A stretch of 64,000 bases of DNA from Lachnospiraceae bacterium. Its GTDB lineage: Bacteria > Bacillota > Clostridia > Lachnospirales > Lachnospiraceae. The stretch covers positions 124,001 through 188,000 of the forward strand of contig JAEERY010000020.1 in the NCBI GenBank assembly GCA_016286035.1. The letters are read 5' to 3'. A program made the translations under genes and the position numbers. Positions 46,268 to 55,542 of this stretch are shown in pieces (positions within the stretch are counted from its first letter, which is position 1; every line of letters starts with the position of its first letter). The notes beneath the pieces were generated by a model that worked only from the letters and a program-made list of their open reading frames with translations, was not told where the DNA came from and made no database searches.

Positions 46268-47584
46268 ATGAGCTTATATGAGAAGATAGTTGCGGGTGAA
46301 GAGAAGATAGCACTTGTAGGTCTTGGTTATGTCGGCATGCCTATAGCGGTTGCATTTGCCAGAAAAGTCAAGGTTATTGGTTTTGATCTTAATGCCGCAA
46401 AGATAGATTTATATAAAAAAGGGATCGATCCGACAAATGAGGTCGGAAATGATGTGATAAAGAATACAACGGTCGAGTTTACCGCAGATCCTGCGAAACT
46501 TAAAGAAGCCAAGTTTCATATAGTGGCTGTTCCGACTCCCGTTAATGATGATCATACTCCGGATCTTACTCCTGTAGAAGGAGCAAGCCGTATACTTGGT
46601 CAGAATATAACAAAGGGTTCGATCGTAGTCTTTGAATCGACAGTATATCCGGGAGTAACTGAGGATATCTGTGTACCGATCATAGAGAAGGAATCCGGAC
46701 TTAAGTGCGGCGTTGATTTTAAGATCGGATACTCTCCGGAGCGTATCAATCCCGGTGATAAGGTTCACAGACTTGAAACTATTACCAAGATCGTTTCAGG
46801 TATGGATGCGGAGACACTTGAAGAAGTAGCAAATGTATATCAGCTTGTTGTAGAAGCCGGTGTACATCGTGCCGAGTCGATAAAAGTTGCTGAAGCAGCA
46901 AAAGTTATTGAAAACAGCCAGAGAGATATCAATATAGCATTCATGAATGAGCTTTCCATCATTTTCCACAAGATGGGAATTGACACAAAATCCGTACTTG
47001 AGGCTGCGGGAACAAAGTGGAATTTCTTAAAGTTTTTCCCGGGTCTGGTTGGCGGTCACTGCATAGGAGTAGATCCGTATTATCTTACATATAAAGCAGA
47101 ACAGCTTGGGTATCATTCTCAGATCATCCTTTCAGGCAGACGAATAAATGATGACATGGGTAAATATGTGGCAGAGAGTGTTGTGAAGAAGCTTATAGCA
47201 GCCGATCTTGCCGTAAGAAATGCAAAAGTAGCAATACTTGGATTTACGTTTAAAGAGAACTGCCCCGATACAAGAAATACCAAGGTTATCGATATATATA
47301 ACGAGCTTAAGGAGTATGGCATAACACCTATGGTGGTTGATACGACCGCTGATGCTGACGAAGCTAAGAGGTTATATGGCATAGAGTTTGCATCGATGTC
47401 TGATATCAAAAACATGGATGCTGTAATTGTTGCCGTTGCTCATGATGAGTTCTTAAAGATATCAAAGTCTGATATAGATGGTTTCTTTAATCCTGCGAAT
47501 AAGATCAAAGTGTTTGCGGACATTAAGGGATTGTATAATAAGAATGATTTTGCTGCCACAGATTATATATACTGGAGATTATAA
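46268..47584 (+). CDS. wbpO: UDP-N-acetylhexosamine 6-dehydrogenase (WbpO/TviB type)
   Basis: A 438-residue nucleotide-sugar dehydrogenase that oxidises C6 of a UDP-HexNAc to the uronic acid. GLGYVG (18-23) binds NAD; SPERINPGDK near 156 and IENSQRDINIAFMNE near 214 are family blocks; GGHCIGVDPYYL holds the catalytic Cys265; CPDTRNTK near 338 is the C-terminal substrate-binding motif. The pattern fits the WbpO/TviB subgroup making UDP-GlcNAcA or UDP-GalNAcA. I prefer ATG 46268 with GGAGG 5 bases upstream; ATG 46238 with GGGGGGA is possible. Divergent from the WbpP-type epimerase. Confidence 0.9.
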   Translation: MSLYEKIVAGEEKIALVGLGYVGMPIAVAFARKVKVIGFDLNAAKIDLYKKGIDPTNEVGNDVIKNTTVEFTADPAKLKEAKFHIVAVPTPVNDDHTPDLTPVEGASRILGQNITKGSIVVFESTVYPGVTEDICVPIIEKESGLKCGVDFKIGYSPERINPGDKVHRLETITKIVSGMDAETLEEVANVYQLVVEAGVHRAESIKVAEAAKVIENSQRDINIAFMNELSIIFHKMGIDTKSVLEAAGTKWNFLKFFPGLVGGHCIGVDPYYLTYKAEQLGYHSQIILSGRRINDDMGKYVAESVVKKLIAADLAVRNAKVAILGFTFKENCPDTRNTKVIDIYNELKEYGITPMVVDTTADADEAKRLYGIEFASMSDIKNMDAVIVAVAHDEFLKISKSDIDGFFNPANKIKVFADIKGLYNKNDFAATDYIYWRL

Positions 47585-47587
47585 CAG

Positions 47588-48358
47588 TTGAAGACTGCTG
47601 TACGTTTGGATGATATCACTCCTGATATGGATCATGACAAATTTGAAAAAGTAAGGTCGATCTTGGATGAGAACGGGATCAGACCTTTGATAGGTGTGGT
47701 TCCGTACAGCAAGGATGAAACCCTAAGGATCGAAAAGCCTGATGATGATTTTGATAAACTCATCAAAGAGCTTCAAGATGCAGGATGGATAATTGCACTG
47801 CATGGTTATAATCACCTCTATACGACTAAAAGCAAAGGAATATTTCCGATAAACAGTTTTTCGGAATTTGCCGGTGTGGATTACGATAAACAGGAAGTTA
47901 TGATCAGACAGGGACTTGCCCAGTTAAGAGAATGGGGTATAGAACCAACAGTGTTCATGGCACCGGGACATACTTTTGATGCAAATACCATTAAAGCTCT
48001 TAAGGCAAACGGGATTGAAAAAATAACTGATGGGTTTGGAAACAGACCGTATATCAGAGATGGTATAACATTTTATCCTATCAGCAGCCGAAGATCTGAT
48101 TGCATAAGTGATAAGGAAGGCTACAGTACCTATGTCCTTCATACAAATACTATGTCTGATAAAGGTATTGAAGATTTCGCTGATATGATCAAAAATCACA
48201 TGGACTGTTTTATCTCATATGACGAGTATATAAAGGTAACACCGGAAGAGCGAGGATTCTTAGGAAATTTAAAAGAGTATATGATGGCAACGGCCAAGCA
48301 TATACTTATAAGTAAAAGAGCCAGTAAGGGAACGATCATACATAGTGGGGACACATAA
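47588..48358 (+). CDS. Polysaccharide-deacetylase-like protein (DUF2334-like)
   Basis: A 256-residue protein with the divergent deacetylase layout of DUF2334: VRLDDITPDM at residues 4-13 (catalytic/metal Asp pair), IALHGYNHLY near 70 with the metal-binding His pair, and MAPGHTFD near 120. It lacks a signal peptide, so it would act in the cytoplasm on a soluble or lipid-linked sugar, removing an N-acetyl group. The TTG start at 47588 is preceded by GGAGA. It follows the dehydrogenase by 3 bases and overlaps the next GT4 by 1 base (TAATG), in a run that seems to build one oligosaccharide. Confidence 0.65.
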   Translation: MKTAVRLDDITPDMDHDKFEKVRSILDENGIRPLIGVVPYSKDETLRIEKPDDDFDKLIKELQDAGWIIALHGYNHLYTTKSKGIFPINSFSEFAGVDYDKQEVMIRQGLAQLREWGIEPTVFMAPGHTFDANTIKALKANGIEKITDGFGNRPYIRDGITFYPISSRRSDCISDKEGYSTYVLHTNTMSDKGIEDFADMIKNHMDCFISYDEYIKVTPEERGFLGNLKEYMMATAKHILISKRASKGTIIHSGDT

Positions 48359-49536
48359 TGATAAGAGTTTTACAGGTGCTTGGAAGTACGACATTGGGCG
48401 GAGCCGAGAGCAGAGTTATGGATCTGTACAGGCATATGGATAAAGACAGGATTCAGTTTGATTTCCTTGTAACCCGTGGACATACAGGACACTTTGACGG
48501 TGAGATAGAGAGTCTTGGCGGACATGTTTATACTGTTTCGCCTTATAGGATATATAATCATAAACAATATGTGACCGAGGTTAGTGATTTTTTTAAGGAA
48601 CACTCGGATTATAAGGCGGTGCACGGACATATGACGAGCACCGCATCTATATATCTGCCGATAGCAAAAAAGGCGGGCATTCCGCTTACTATCGCACATG
48701 CAAGAAGTGCCGGTGTAGATAGCGGGATAAAAGGCAGACTGACAAATATGCTCAGAAAGAAATTGCCTGAGAAATGTGACAAGATGATCGCATGTTCTGA
48801 TCTTGCCGCAGAGTCTGTATTTGGAAAACATAACTATGTTGACGGTAATGTTAAGATAATGCCCAATGCCATAGAGACAAAGGATTATGCCATAAATCCG
48901 ACAGAAAGAGATCGAATCCGACAAGAATATGGCGTAGAAGACAGATTTGTTATCGGGCATACGGGAAGATTCCATGAAGCAAAGAATCATCGTTTTCTGA
49001 TAGATGTTTTTTCGACATATCTCAAATACAGAAAAGATGCTGTACTCATGCTGGTGGGAGACGGTCCTTTGAGATCTGAAATCGAATCATATGTGAAGGA
49101 AATTGACAGGGAAAACTCTGCAAAAGGGCTGCCTGGGATCAGTGACAAAGTCATATTTACCGGAAATCAGACTCCGGTGCATCCGTATTATCAGGCTTTT
49201 GATTCTCTTTTATTTCCATCAATATACGAAGGAATGCCGGGGACGGTAATAGAAGCTCAGGCTTCGGGACTTAAATGCCTGGTTTCCGACAGCGTAACAA
49301 GACTTTGCAAGGCAACCGAACTTGTTGAGTTTGAAAGTTTGGATAATTCGAAAGTTAAATGGGCAGAAAAACTCAATTCCATATACGGGCAGTTACCGGT
49401 TGATTCACTATGGGATGAGAGAGTTAAAGACAATCAGTATATACAGAAAATGATGGCCGAGAGCGATTATGATGTTAATAATCAGGTCAATTATTACACG
49501 GCTCTTTATGAAAACGGTTTTGATGAAAATCAATAG
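48358..49536 (+). CDS. GT4 glycosyltransferase
   Basis: A 392-residue GT-B enzyme. LGSTTLGGAESRVMDLYRH is the opening acceptor-side block (in part GGAESRVM), VHGHMTSTASIYLP and AHARSAG follow, and the donor domain has IGHTGRFHEAKNH, FPSIYEGMPGTVIEAQASGL and a LVSDS end. The Glu pair in YEGMPGTVIE is the retaining-GT4 signature. It overlaps the deacetylase-like gene at TAATG. Sugar not predictable. Probably adds a residue to the lipid-linked glycan of this operon. Confidence 0.84.
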   Translation: MIRVLQVLGSTTLGGAESRVMDLYRHMDKDRIQFDFLVTRGHTGHFDGEIESLGGHVYTVSPYRIYNHKQYVTEVSDFFKEHSDYKAVHGHMTSTASIYLPIAKKAGIPLTIAHARSAGVDSGIKGRLTNMLRKKLPEKCDKMIACSDLAAESVFGKHNYVDGNVKIMPNAIETKDYAINPTERDRIRQEYGVEDRFVIGHTGRFHEAKNHRFLIDVFSTYLKYRKDAVLMLVGDGPLRSEIESYVKEIDRENSAKGLPGISDKVIFTGNQTPVHPYYQAFDSLLFPSIYEGMPGTVIEAQASGLKCLVSDSVTRLCKATELVEFESLDNSKVKWAEKLNSIYGQLPVDSLWDERVKDNQYIQKMMAESDYDVNNQVNYYTALYENGFDENQ

Positions 49537-49555
49537 ATTCTGATGAGGAATATTT

Positions 49556-50659
49556 GTGAAGATACATGTCTTTATAGCACATATGGGAATCGGCGGTTCC
49601 GAGAGAGTATGTGTGAATCTGGCAAATGAATGGGCAAAAAACCATGAAGTACATATCATAGTTTTAAACCTCGATAATGATGTGAATACGCATCTTCTTG
49701 ATAAGAGAGTGCAGGTCCATGAACTGGGGGTAAGCAGACTTAGATATGCTGCTTTGCCTATGCTTAAATACATAAAGAAGAATAAACCGCAGTTCATTCT
49801 GATATTTGGAATGGAAATGGCTGTAATACTTAATAAGCTTAAAAAGCTAAGACTTATTGATGTCAGACTGGTTGTTAGGGTACTTAACAATATAAACATA
49901 TCTCTGGCAAAAGAAGATAATGTCTCACCTGTTGTTGAAAACTATCTTAAAAGATCCCAGAAAGAACTTGCTTATATGGATGCCGTTGTTGCACAGTGCA
50001 GGGACATGGGAAAGATGCTGACTGAAGCGGGGGTTATCTCGAGGGAAAAACTAAGAGTCATATATAATCCTGTCAGCGTAGATATACTTAATCGGGTTAA
50101 TGAAATCACAGGTGGTAATAAGGATTTCGAGTGCGCAAGGAACAGGATAACTTTTATTGGCAGAGTGGATGCACAAAAACAACCGGATCATCTTATAAAA
50201 GCATTTAAGCTCATTCATGATAAGAGAGAAGATGCTGTTTTAAGAATAGTAGGTGACGGGAGTCTTATAGAACGGACTAAGGAAGAAGTTAAGAAACTCA
50301 AACTTGATGATTCTGTCATATTTGACGGTGTTCGAAAGGACATGGAAAGAGTATATGCTGAATCAGATGTGGTAATACTGACCTCGCAGTATGAAGGCAT
50401 GCCCAATGCGCTTATAGAGGCAATAGGCTGCGGTATACCGGTTGTTTCATATGATTGTCCCATTGGGCCGTCAGAGATAATAGAAGACGGTGTTAACGGT
50501 TTTTTAGTCAGTCAGGATAACATTGATGAGATGGCTCAAAAGACGATCCTTGCTCTTACACAGAGCTGGGACGGCGAGATTATAAAAGCAACATGTAAGA
50601 AATTTGATGTATCATCAATAGCTAAGCAGTATTTAGAAATATTCGAAGAGATAGAATAA
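49556..50659 (+). CDS. GT4 glycosyltransferase
   Basis: A 367-residue GT-B enzyme related to PglH/PglJ-like transferases. HMGIGGSERVCVNLAN near residue 8 is the acceptor-domain glycine loop; ITFIGRVDAQKQPDHLI and SQYEGMPNALIEAIGCGIPVVSYD form the donor domain, with the paired Glu. Start is GTG at 49556 with GAGGA 6 bases before it. Twelve bases separate it from the asparagine-synthetase-like gene. It resembles the enzymes at 52563 and 61863, so the three may be duplicates with different sugar specificity. Confidence 0.85.
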   Translation: MKIHVFIAHMGIGGSERVCVNLANEWAKNHEVHIIVLNLDNDVNTHLLDKRVQVHELGVSRLRYAALPMLKYIKKNKPQFILIFGMEMAVILNKLKKLRLIDVRLVVRVLNNINISLAKEDNVSPVVENYLKRSQKELAYMDAVVAQCRDMGKMLTEAGVISREKLRVIYNPVSVDILNRVNEITGGNKDFECARNRITFIGRVDAQKQPDHLIKAFKLIHDKREDAVLRIVGDGSLIERTKEEVKKLKLDDSVIFDGVRKDMERVYAESDVVILTSQYEGMPNALIEAIGCGIPVVSYDCPIGPSEIIEDGVNGFLVSQDNIDEMAQKTILALTQSWDGEIIKATCKKFDVSSIAKQYLEIFEEIE

Positions 50660-50671
50660 GGACTAAATTAA

Positions 50672-52573
50672 ATGTGCGGGATATGCGGATTTGTATCCAA
50701 AGACAGAATAACAACTGAACAGCTGACTGTCATGAATGACACAATGATACACAGAGGACCGGATGATTCAGGTGTCGAGATATATGATCTTAATGATGGA
50801 TACAGTGTCGGATTTGCCCAAAGAAGACTGTCCATAATGGATCTGTCACAACTTGGACATCAACCAATGCATTCAGCCTTACAGTCAGGAACAACCGTTC
50901 CGAGAGTGAGTGTCGTGTATAATGGCGAGATATACAATTTCCTTGAGTTAAAGAAAGAAATCCCTGAATACGAATTCAAAACCGGATGTGATACAGAACT
51001 ACTGATAGCTGCCTATATTAAATGGGGAAAGAAATGCTTTGATAAGTTCAACGGTATGTTTGCTGTTGCCATTTTTGACAGAGAAACAAACGAGATCATT
51101 CTTGCAAGAGACAGGATCGGAAAAAAACCGCTTTACTATTGGTATGAGGATGGGAATATCGTATTTGGTTCTGAACTCAAACCCATAATGAACTATCCGG
51201 GATTCAAAAGAATGATAGACAGGAAAGTCCTGGCAAGATTTCTGATGCAGCAGTATATAGTTCATCCGGAAACCATATTTGAGAATGTTTATAAGTTGGA
51301 ACCGGGGACTATTTTGACATTCAAGGATGGCAATATCACCACCGAGAAATACTGGGATATAAGCAGTGTTTACAGTGAAAATGTAAAAAAGCCAGTCAGA
51401 GGTTACGAAGAAGCAAAAGCTCAGCTAAAAGCTTCTTTGATTGAAGCTGTAAAAAGAAGGATGATAGCTGATGTACCGCTCGGAACATTCTTAAGCGGGG
51501 GTTATGATTCAACGCTTGTGACTGCTATTGCAGCAACTTTAAGCGAAGAGCCGGTTAAAACGTTTACGATAGGATTTGATAATAAAGAATATAATGAAGC
51601 AGAGTATGCAGCTGAAGTAGCCGATTATCTGGGCACAGATCATACAGAGAGATATATTTCGGAAAAGGATATGTTTGATATGGTCGAGAGCCTGCCGAAA
51701 TACTTTGATGAGCCCATGGCGGATTCTTCACAGATCCCAACCATGCTTGTGTCCATGCTGGCTAAAGAGAAAGTCACTGTAGCACTTTCGGGTGATGGGG
51801 GTGATGAATTCTATTGCGGCTATAACAGCTATAAGAGCGTTGGACAGGCACAGAAACTTGATATTGCAGGAAAGGCTGTTCATGATATAGCCGGACTTCT
51901 TCACATAAAAAACAGCAAAGCATATGAAAAACTTCCGATTAAGGTAAGAACGATAGCTGATAACAGAAACAGACAGACAAAGACTCAGCTGAGTTCTGTT
52001 AAATATATCGATGCAGCCAACAATATGTCTCTTTGTAAAGAATCACTTCCTTGTAAATACGAGATGGAAGGAAGATATGATTCAAAAAACTGGCAAGTAA
52101 TAAGGATGCTTCTTGATATGGATACTTATCTGCCGGGAGATATCCTGTGCAAGGTTGACCGTGCATCCATGAAGTACAGTCTCGAGAGCAGATGTCCGAT
52201 CCTTGATAAGGATGTTATGGAACTCTCATTCAGGATACCTCATGAATATAAGTATAGAAATGATGTTAAGAAATACATTCTCAGGGATATAACGCATGAT
52301 TTTGTTCCTAAGGAGATAATGGACAGACCCAAAAAAGGATTTAAGGTACCGCTTGATACCTGGATGAGAGGACCTTTAAAAGATCAGCTGATCGACTATA
52401 CAAATGAGACCTTTGTTAAGAATCAGGGATTGTTTGAAGTGGGATATGTCAAAAGTGTTGTAGAGGAATATCTTAAAAACGGAGATGCCGGTCCGATGAG
52501 CGGTAAAAATTTCTCAAGACTGTGCTGGGCTTATTTTGTGTTCCAGCAGTGGTATAAAGAATATGCAGGATAA
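50672..52573 (+). CDS. asnB: Asparagine synthetase B-like glutamine amidotransferase
   Basis: A 633-residue glutamine-dependent amidotransferase. MCGICGF places the nucleophilic Cys at residue 2 of the glutaminase domain after Met removal; VYNGEIYNF and FDRETNEIILARDRIGKKPLYY complete that domain; FLSGGYDSTLV is the ATP-pyrophosphatase loop (usually SGGxDS, so intact) and LSGDGGDEFYCGY the second synthetase block. Typical AsnB proteins make asparagine, but homologues in O-antigen loci (WbpS, WbtH) amidate the carboxylate of GalNAcA. Its position downstream of the WbpO dehydrogenase and among GT4 genes favours the sugar role; that is inference. Confidence 0.88.
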   Translation: MCGICGFVSKDRITTEQLTVMNDTMIHRGPDDSGVEIYDLNDGYSVGFAQRRLSIMDLSQLGHQPMHSALQSGTTVPRVSVVYNGEIYNFLELKKEIPEYEFKTGCDTELLIAAYIKWGKKCFDKFNGMFAVAIFDRETNEIILARDRIGKKPLYYWYEDGNIVFGSELKPIMNYPGFKRMIDRKVLARFLMQQYIVHPETIFENVYKLEPGTILTFKDGNITTEKYWDISSVYSENVKKPVRGYEEAKAQLKASLIEAVKRRMIADVPLGTFLSGGYDSTLVTAIAATLSEEPVKTFTIGFDNKEYNEAEYAAEVADYLGTDHTERYISEKDMFDMVESLPKYFDEPMADSSQIPTMLVSMLAKEKVTVALSGDGGDEFYCGYNSYKSVGQAQKLDIAGKAVHDIAGLLHIKNSKAYEKLPIKVRTIADNRNRQTKTQLSSVKYIDAANNMSLCKESLPCKYEMEGRYDSKNWQVIRMLLDMDTYLPGDILCKVDRASMKYSLESRCPILDKDVMELSFRIPHEYKYRNDVKKYILRDITHDFVPKEIMDRPKKGFKVPLDTWMRGPLKDQLIDYTNETFVKNQGLFEVGYVKSVVEEYLKNGDAGPMSGKNFSRLCWAYFVFQQWYKEYAG

Positions 52574-53657
52574 GAAAACAATTGCATTTTATATAGGGAG
52601 TCTGGCAAGAGGCGGAGCAGAGCACGTCATGGTAAACCTGGCGGAATATTTTTATTCTCAGGGATATCAGGTTTATTTGGTGACTAAACTTGAAGATCCT
52701 CCAGAATATGATGTTCCAAAAGGTGTGACCAGAATTTTAGCTGATATCACCGGAAATGAGATAAGTTCATCGCGTGTTAAGAATCTTGTCGGGCGCATAG
52801 GAAAACTGAGACGTATTTGGAAAGAAACAAAGCCTGATATAATAGTATCTTTTATCAGGAAAAACAATCTTATGGCAATAGCTTCGTCAAGAGGACTGGG
52901 GATACCTGTTGTTGTAAGTATTCGGAGTAACCCGGCTAGAGAACTGGCTGGTGGTCTGTTCAGACGTCTGAGTTTTTTTATGTTCAGATTTGCTGATGGT
53001 ATAATCATGCAGACAAGCAGGGGTGTGGAGTTTCTTCCTAAGTATCTAAGACGTAAAGCGGTCATTATGCCAAACTCTATAGACCGGCGATTTATGGATA
53101 CAACTATTTGTGAAGAACGTAAGCATCAAATTGTTTGTGTTGGCAGGATAGATGACAACAAGAATCAGAAGATGCTCTTGGAAGCGTTTGATCGTATAAA
53201 GGAGGAGTATCCGTTATGGAGCCTTCATTTGTACGGAGATGGTGAGCAAAAAATCAAACTGGAAGAAGCCTATGGCTGTGAACAGATCATATTTCACGGT
53301 CAGGTCAGTGATGTTGAGAAACATATCAGAGACGCCGCTGTATTTGTGCTACCGTCAAAGCAGGAAGGTATGCCGAATGCGCTTATTGAGGCAATGGCTC
53401 TGGGACTGGCATGTATATCGACAGACTGTCCCTGCGGAGGTCCGGCTGATCTTATAGAACAGAAAAAAAACGGAATCCTTATCCCGGTAGATGATGTTAA
53501 AGAACTTGAGAATCATTTAAGGCTACTCATGGATGATGAAGAATTAAGAAAAAGACTGGGAAGCGAATCAGCTAGGATAACAGGAACTCTGTCACCTGAT
53601 CTGGTTAATTCAAAGTGGAAAGACTATATTAACAGGTTCGTTTCGAAAGGAAACTGA
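52563..53657 (+). CDS. GT4 glycosyltransferase
   Basis: A 364-residue GT-B enzyme. IGSLARGGAEHVMVNLAEY near residue 10 is the acceptor-domain loop; IVCVGRIDDNKNQKML and LPSKQEGMPNALIEAMALGL with STDCPCGGP form the donor side. The ATG at 52563 overlaps the AsnB gene by 11 bases; the earlier in-frame start at 52536 would overlap far more. Its donor domain is strikingly like that of the gene at 61863 (both have STDCPCGGP and a following LI...NG(I/L)L(I/T)PV), so the two are close paralogues. Confidence 0.85.
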   Translation: MQDKKTIAFYIGSLARGGAEHVMVNLAEYFYSQGYQVYLVTKLEDPPEYDVPKGVTRILADITGNEISSSRVKNLVGRIGKLRRIWKETKPDIIVSFIRKNNLMAIASSRGLGIPVVVSIRSNPARELAGGLFRRLSFFMFRFADGIIMQTSRGVEFLPKYLRRKAVIMPNSIDRRFMDTTICEERKHQIVCVGRIDDNKNQKMLLEAFDRIKEEYPLWSLHLYGDGEQKIKLEEAYGCEQIIFHGQVSDVEKHIRDAAVFVLPSKQEGMPNALIEAMALGLACISTDCPCGGPADLIEQKKNGILIPVDDVKELENHLRLLMDDEELRKRLGSESARITGTLSPDLVNSKWKDYINRFVSKGN

Positions 53658-53658
53658 A

Positions 53659-55542
53659 ATGAGATTTGACAAGACACGATCATTTCGATTTGTTATATCG
53701 GTAATTTTATTGAGCATTATAATTGCCTATGTTGCAGGAGGGATATGTTTTTATTTCAATGACAGCAAATATGTGCTGTTTGAAAACATATATAAGTCCA
53801 TTGCTGTTCTCATGATGGGTTCTCTTTTGGTATCATTTATTGCAATCTTTTTGGCTTTCAGAAATACCAGGATAAGCGAATCCTTGAATAATACCTACGA
53901 GTCGCTGAGAATTAAGAACTGGAAGAACGATTTTATCAGTTTTTACTATATCAATAGAATAGATATCATAATACTGATCTGCTGTATAATGGCTGGATTG
54001 ATATTAAGGATCATCGGATATGATTGGGGACTTGTAGCAAGCTGGCAGCCTGATGAATGCAAACTTGTGGATCCTGCGATAAGAATGGCAGATTCCAAAA
54101 TACTGTATTCTGATTATGTGTATTATCCGGATCAGTTTGTTTCAAAGATTGTAGCGGTCGTACTTTTCTTTGTTTCCAAATTAAAAGGCATATCCCTGGA
54201 TTGTTCAACTATGGCAGAAGCGTATTTTTGTTTCAGGATAGTTGTGGCTTTCTTTGGGACAGCAACGCTATATACGCTTTTTCTGATAGGCAACAGATTA
54301 AAAAAACATCTTGGAAGCATCTGCTGTATTGTGGCTGCTTTCTATCCGTATTATCTGAGTCTGGCAAAACAGGTCACAGGTGATGTTACCGCATTGTTTT
54401 TCCTGTCACTTACCATACTTTTTTCTTTAAGATATATAGATGGCCGAAAAAACAGATATCTGGTTCTTATGACCATGGGAGCGGCTATGGCTACTCTCGA
54501 AAAGTGGCACGGAGCTGTGGGAATAGGCTATGTAGGAATCCTTTTGATGTTCTGTAATGATGGATTTAAGGATTTTGTTAAGAAAGGATTTCAGGCGGTC
54601 TTTTATTATATCATATGGCTGTTTGTACTTACGCCCAATATATGGGTCAATCCGGTCAAGACAATTGTTGACGGATTTATTAACATCGCTGTTTATGATG
54701 GTGCAGAAGGCTCTTCGTATGGGACTCTGTTGTTGAATTATATTAAATACGGATTTTTGAATCTGGGTGGGATAGTCTATCTGATAGTCTTTGCTGTTGG
54801 TATCATTTTCGTGGTAAAAAACATATCGAAGGAATATTATGTCCTGAGCATGGGAGTACTTAAGACACTTATACTGTGTTTGTTGAACAGACAGTATTCT
54901 AGATGGGGAATGGAACTGTATTTTACGGAGATAATCATATTATCAGCAGGAATATATCTGCTTATGTTCTCGTCAAGAAAGGTCATAAAAATATGCGGAT
55001 ATCCGATACTCTGTGTATTTGCGGCCGATCTGTTAAGCGCATCTTTACTGGTAACAGTTGTAGCAAATATCGGTGAAAAAGATGATCGGCTTGTGCAAAG
55101 AGTGGAATGCAAAGAAAGAGGAATCACTCCTGAAAATATGACTTCTCAGTATTATACGGGATTCGGACCATCTTCTTGGTGTGACAGTCAGTATCCGGGG
55201 ACGGTAATACGTATAAAGGATTGGTCAGAGTATTTTGTCGTCGAAAGTGATAATGTGTATCGGACAGAAAAGCAGCCTGATTATGTATGTTTAAATCTTT
55301 CCAGATATGATATCGACAGAGAACTGGCAGATATACTTGAAAAGAACTGTAAAAAGGAACTCGAATATACGGCTGTAGCCAAAGATACATTCTGTATTCC
55401 TTTTGAAGAAACAAAAACATCTTTCAATGATATTAAGGTGATCATGCAGAATATAAAACTGATCACAGATATCAAAAAAGGAGGTTTTGTAGGTGAAGAT
55501 ATGGTAGTGTATTATGTCGGGGATCTTAAGTCGGTGAACTGA
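53659..55542 (+). CDS. GT39/ArnT-like membrane glycosyltransferase
   Basis: A 627-residue polytopic GT-C protein with about twelve hydrophobic segments. The first large loop has SWQPDECKLVDPAIRM, with the Asp-Glu pair that defines the catalytic acid of protein-mannosyltransferase/ArnT (GT39/GT83) enzymes, and a TGDVTALFFL block in a later helix. Such enzymes use polyprenyl-phosphate sugars outside the cytoplasm. It begins 1 base after the GT4 stop (TGAAATG) and ends exactly where the convergent rfbF gene ends. Acceptor may be protein, glycan or lipid. Confidence 0.75.
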   Translation: MRFDKTRSFRFVISVILLSIIIAYVAGGICFYFNDSKYVLFENIYKSIAVLMMGSLLVSFIAIFLAFRNTRISESLNNTYESLRIKNWKNDFISFYYINRIDIIILICCIMAGLILRIIGYDWGLVASWQPDECKLVDPAIRMADSKILYSDYVYYPDQFVSKIVAVVLFFVSKLKGISLDCSTMAEAYFCFRIVVAFFGTATLYTLFLIGNRLKKHLGSICCIVAAFYPYYLSLAKQVTGDVTALFFLSLTILFSLRYIDGRKNRYLVLMTMGAAMATLEKWHGAVGIGYVGILLMFCNDGFKDFVKKGFQAVFYYIIWLFVLTPNIWVNPVKTIVDGFINIAVYDGAEGSSYGTLLLNYIKYGFLNLGGIVYLIVFAVGIIFVVKNISKEYYVLSMGVLKTLILCLLNRQYSRWGMELYFTEIIILSAGIYLLMFSSRKVIKICGYPILCVFAADLLSASLLVTVVANIGEKDDRLVQRVECKERGITPENMTSQYYTGFGPSSWCDSQYPGTVIRIKDWSEYFVVESDNVYRTEKQPDYVCLNLSRYDIDRELADILEKNCKKELEYTAVAKDTFCIPFEETKTSFNDIKVIMQNIKLITDIKKGGFVGEDMVVYYVGDLKSVN

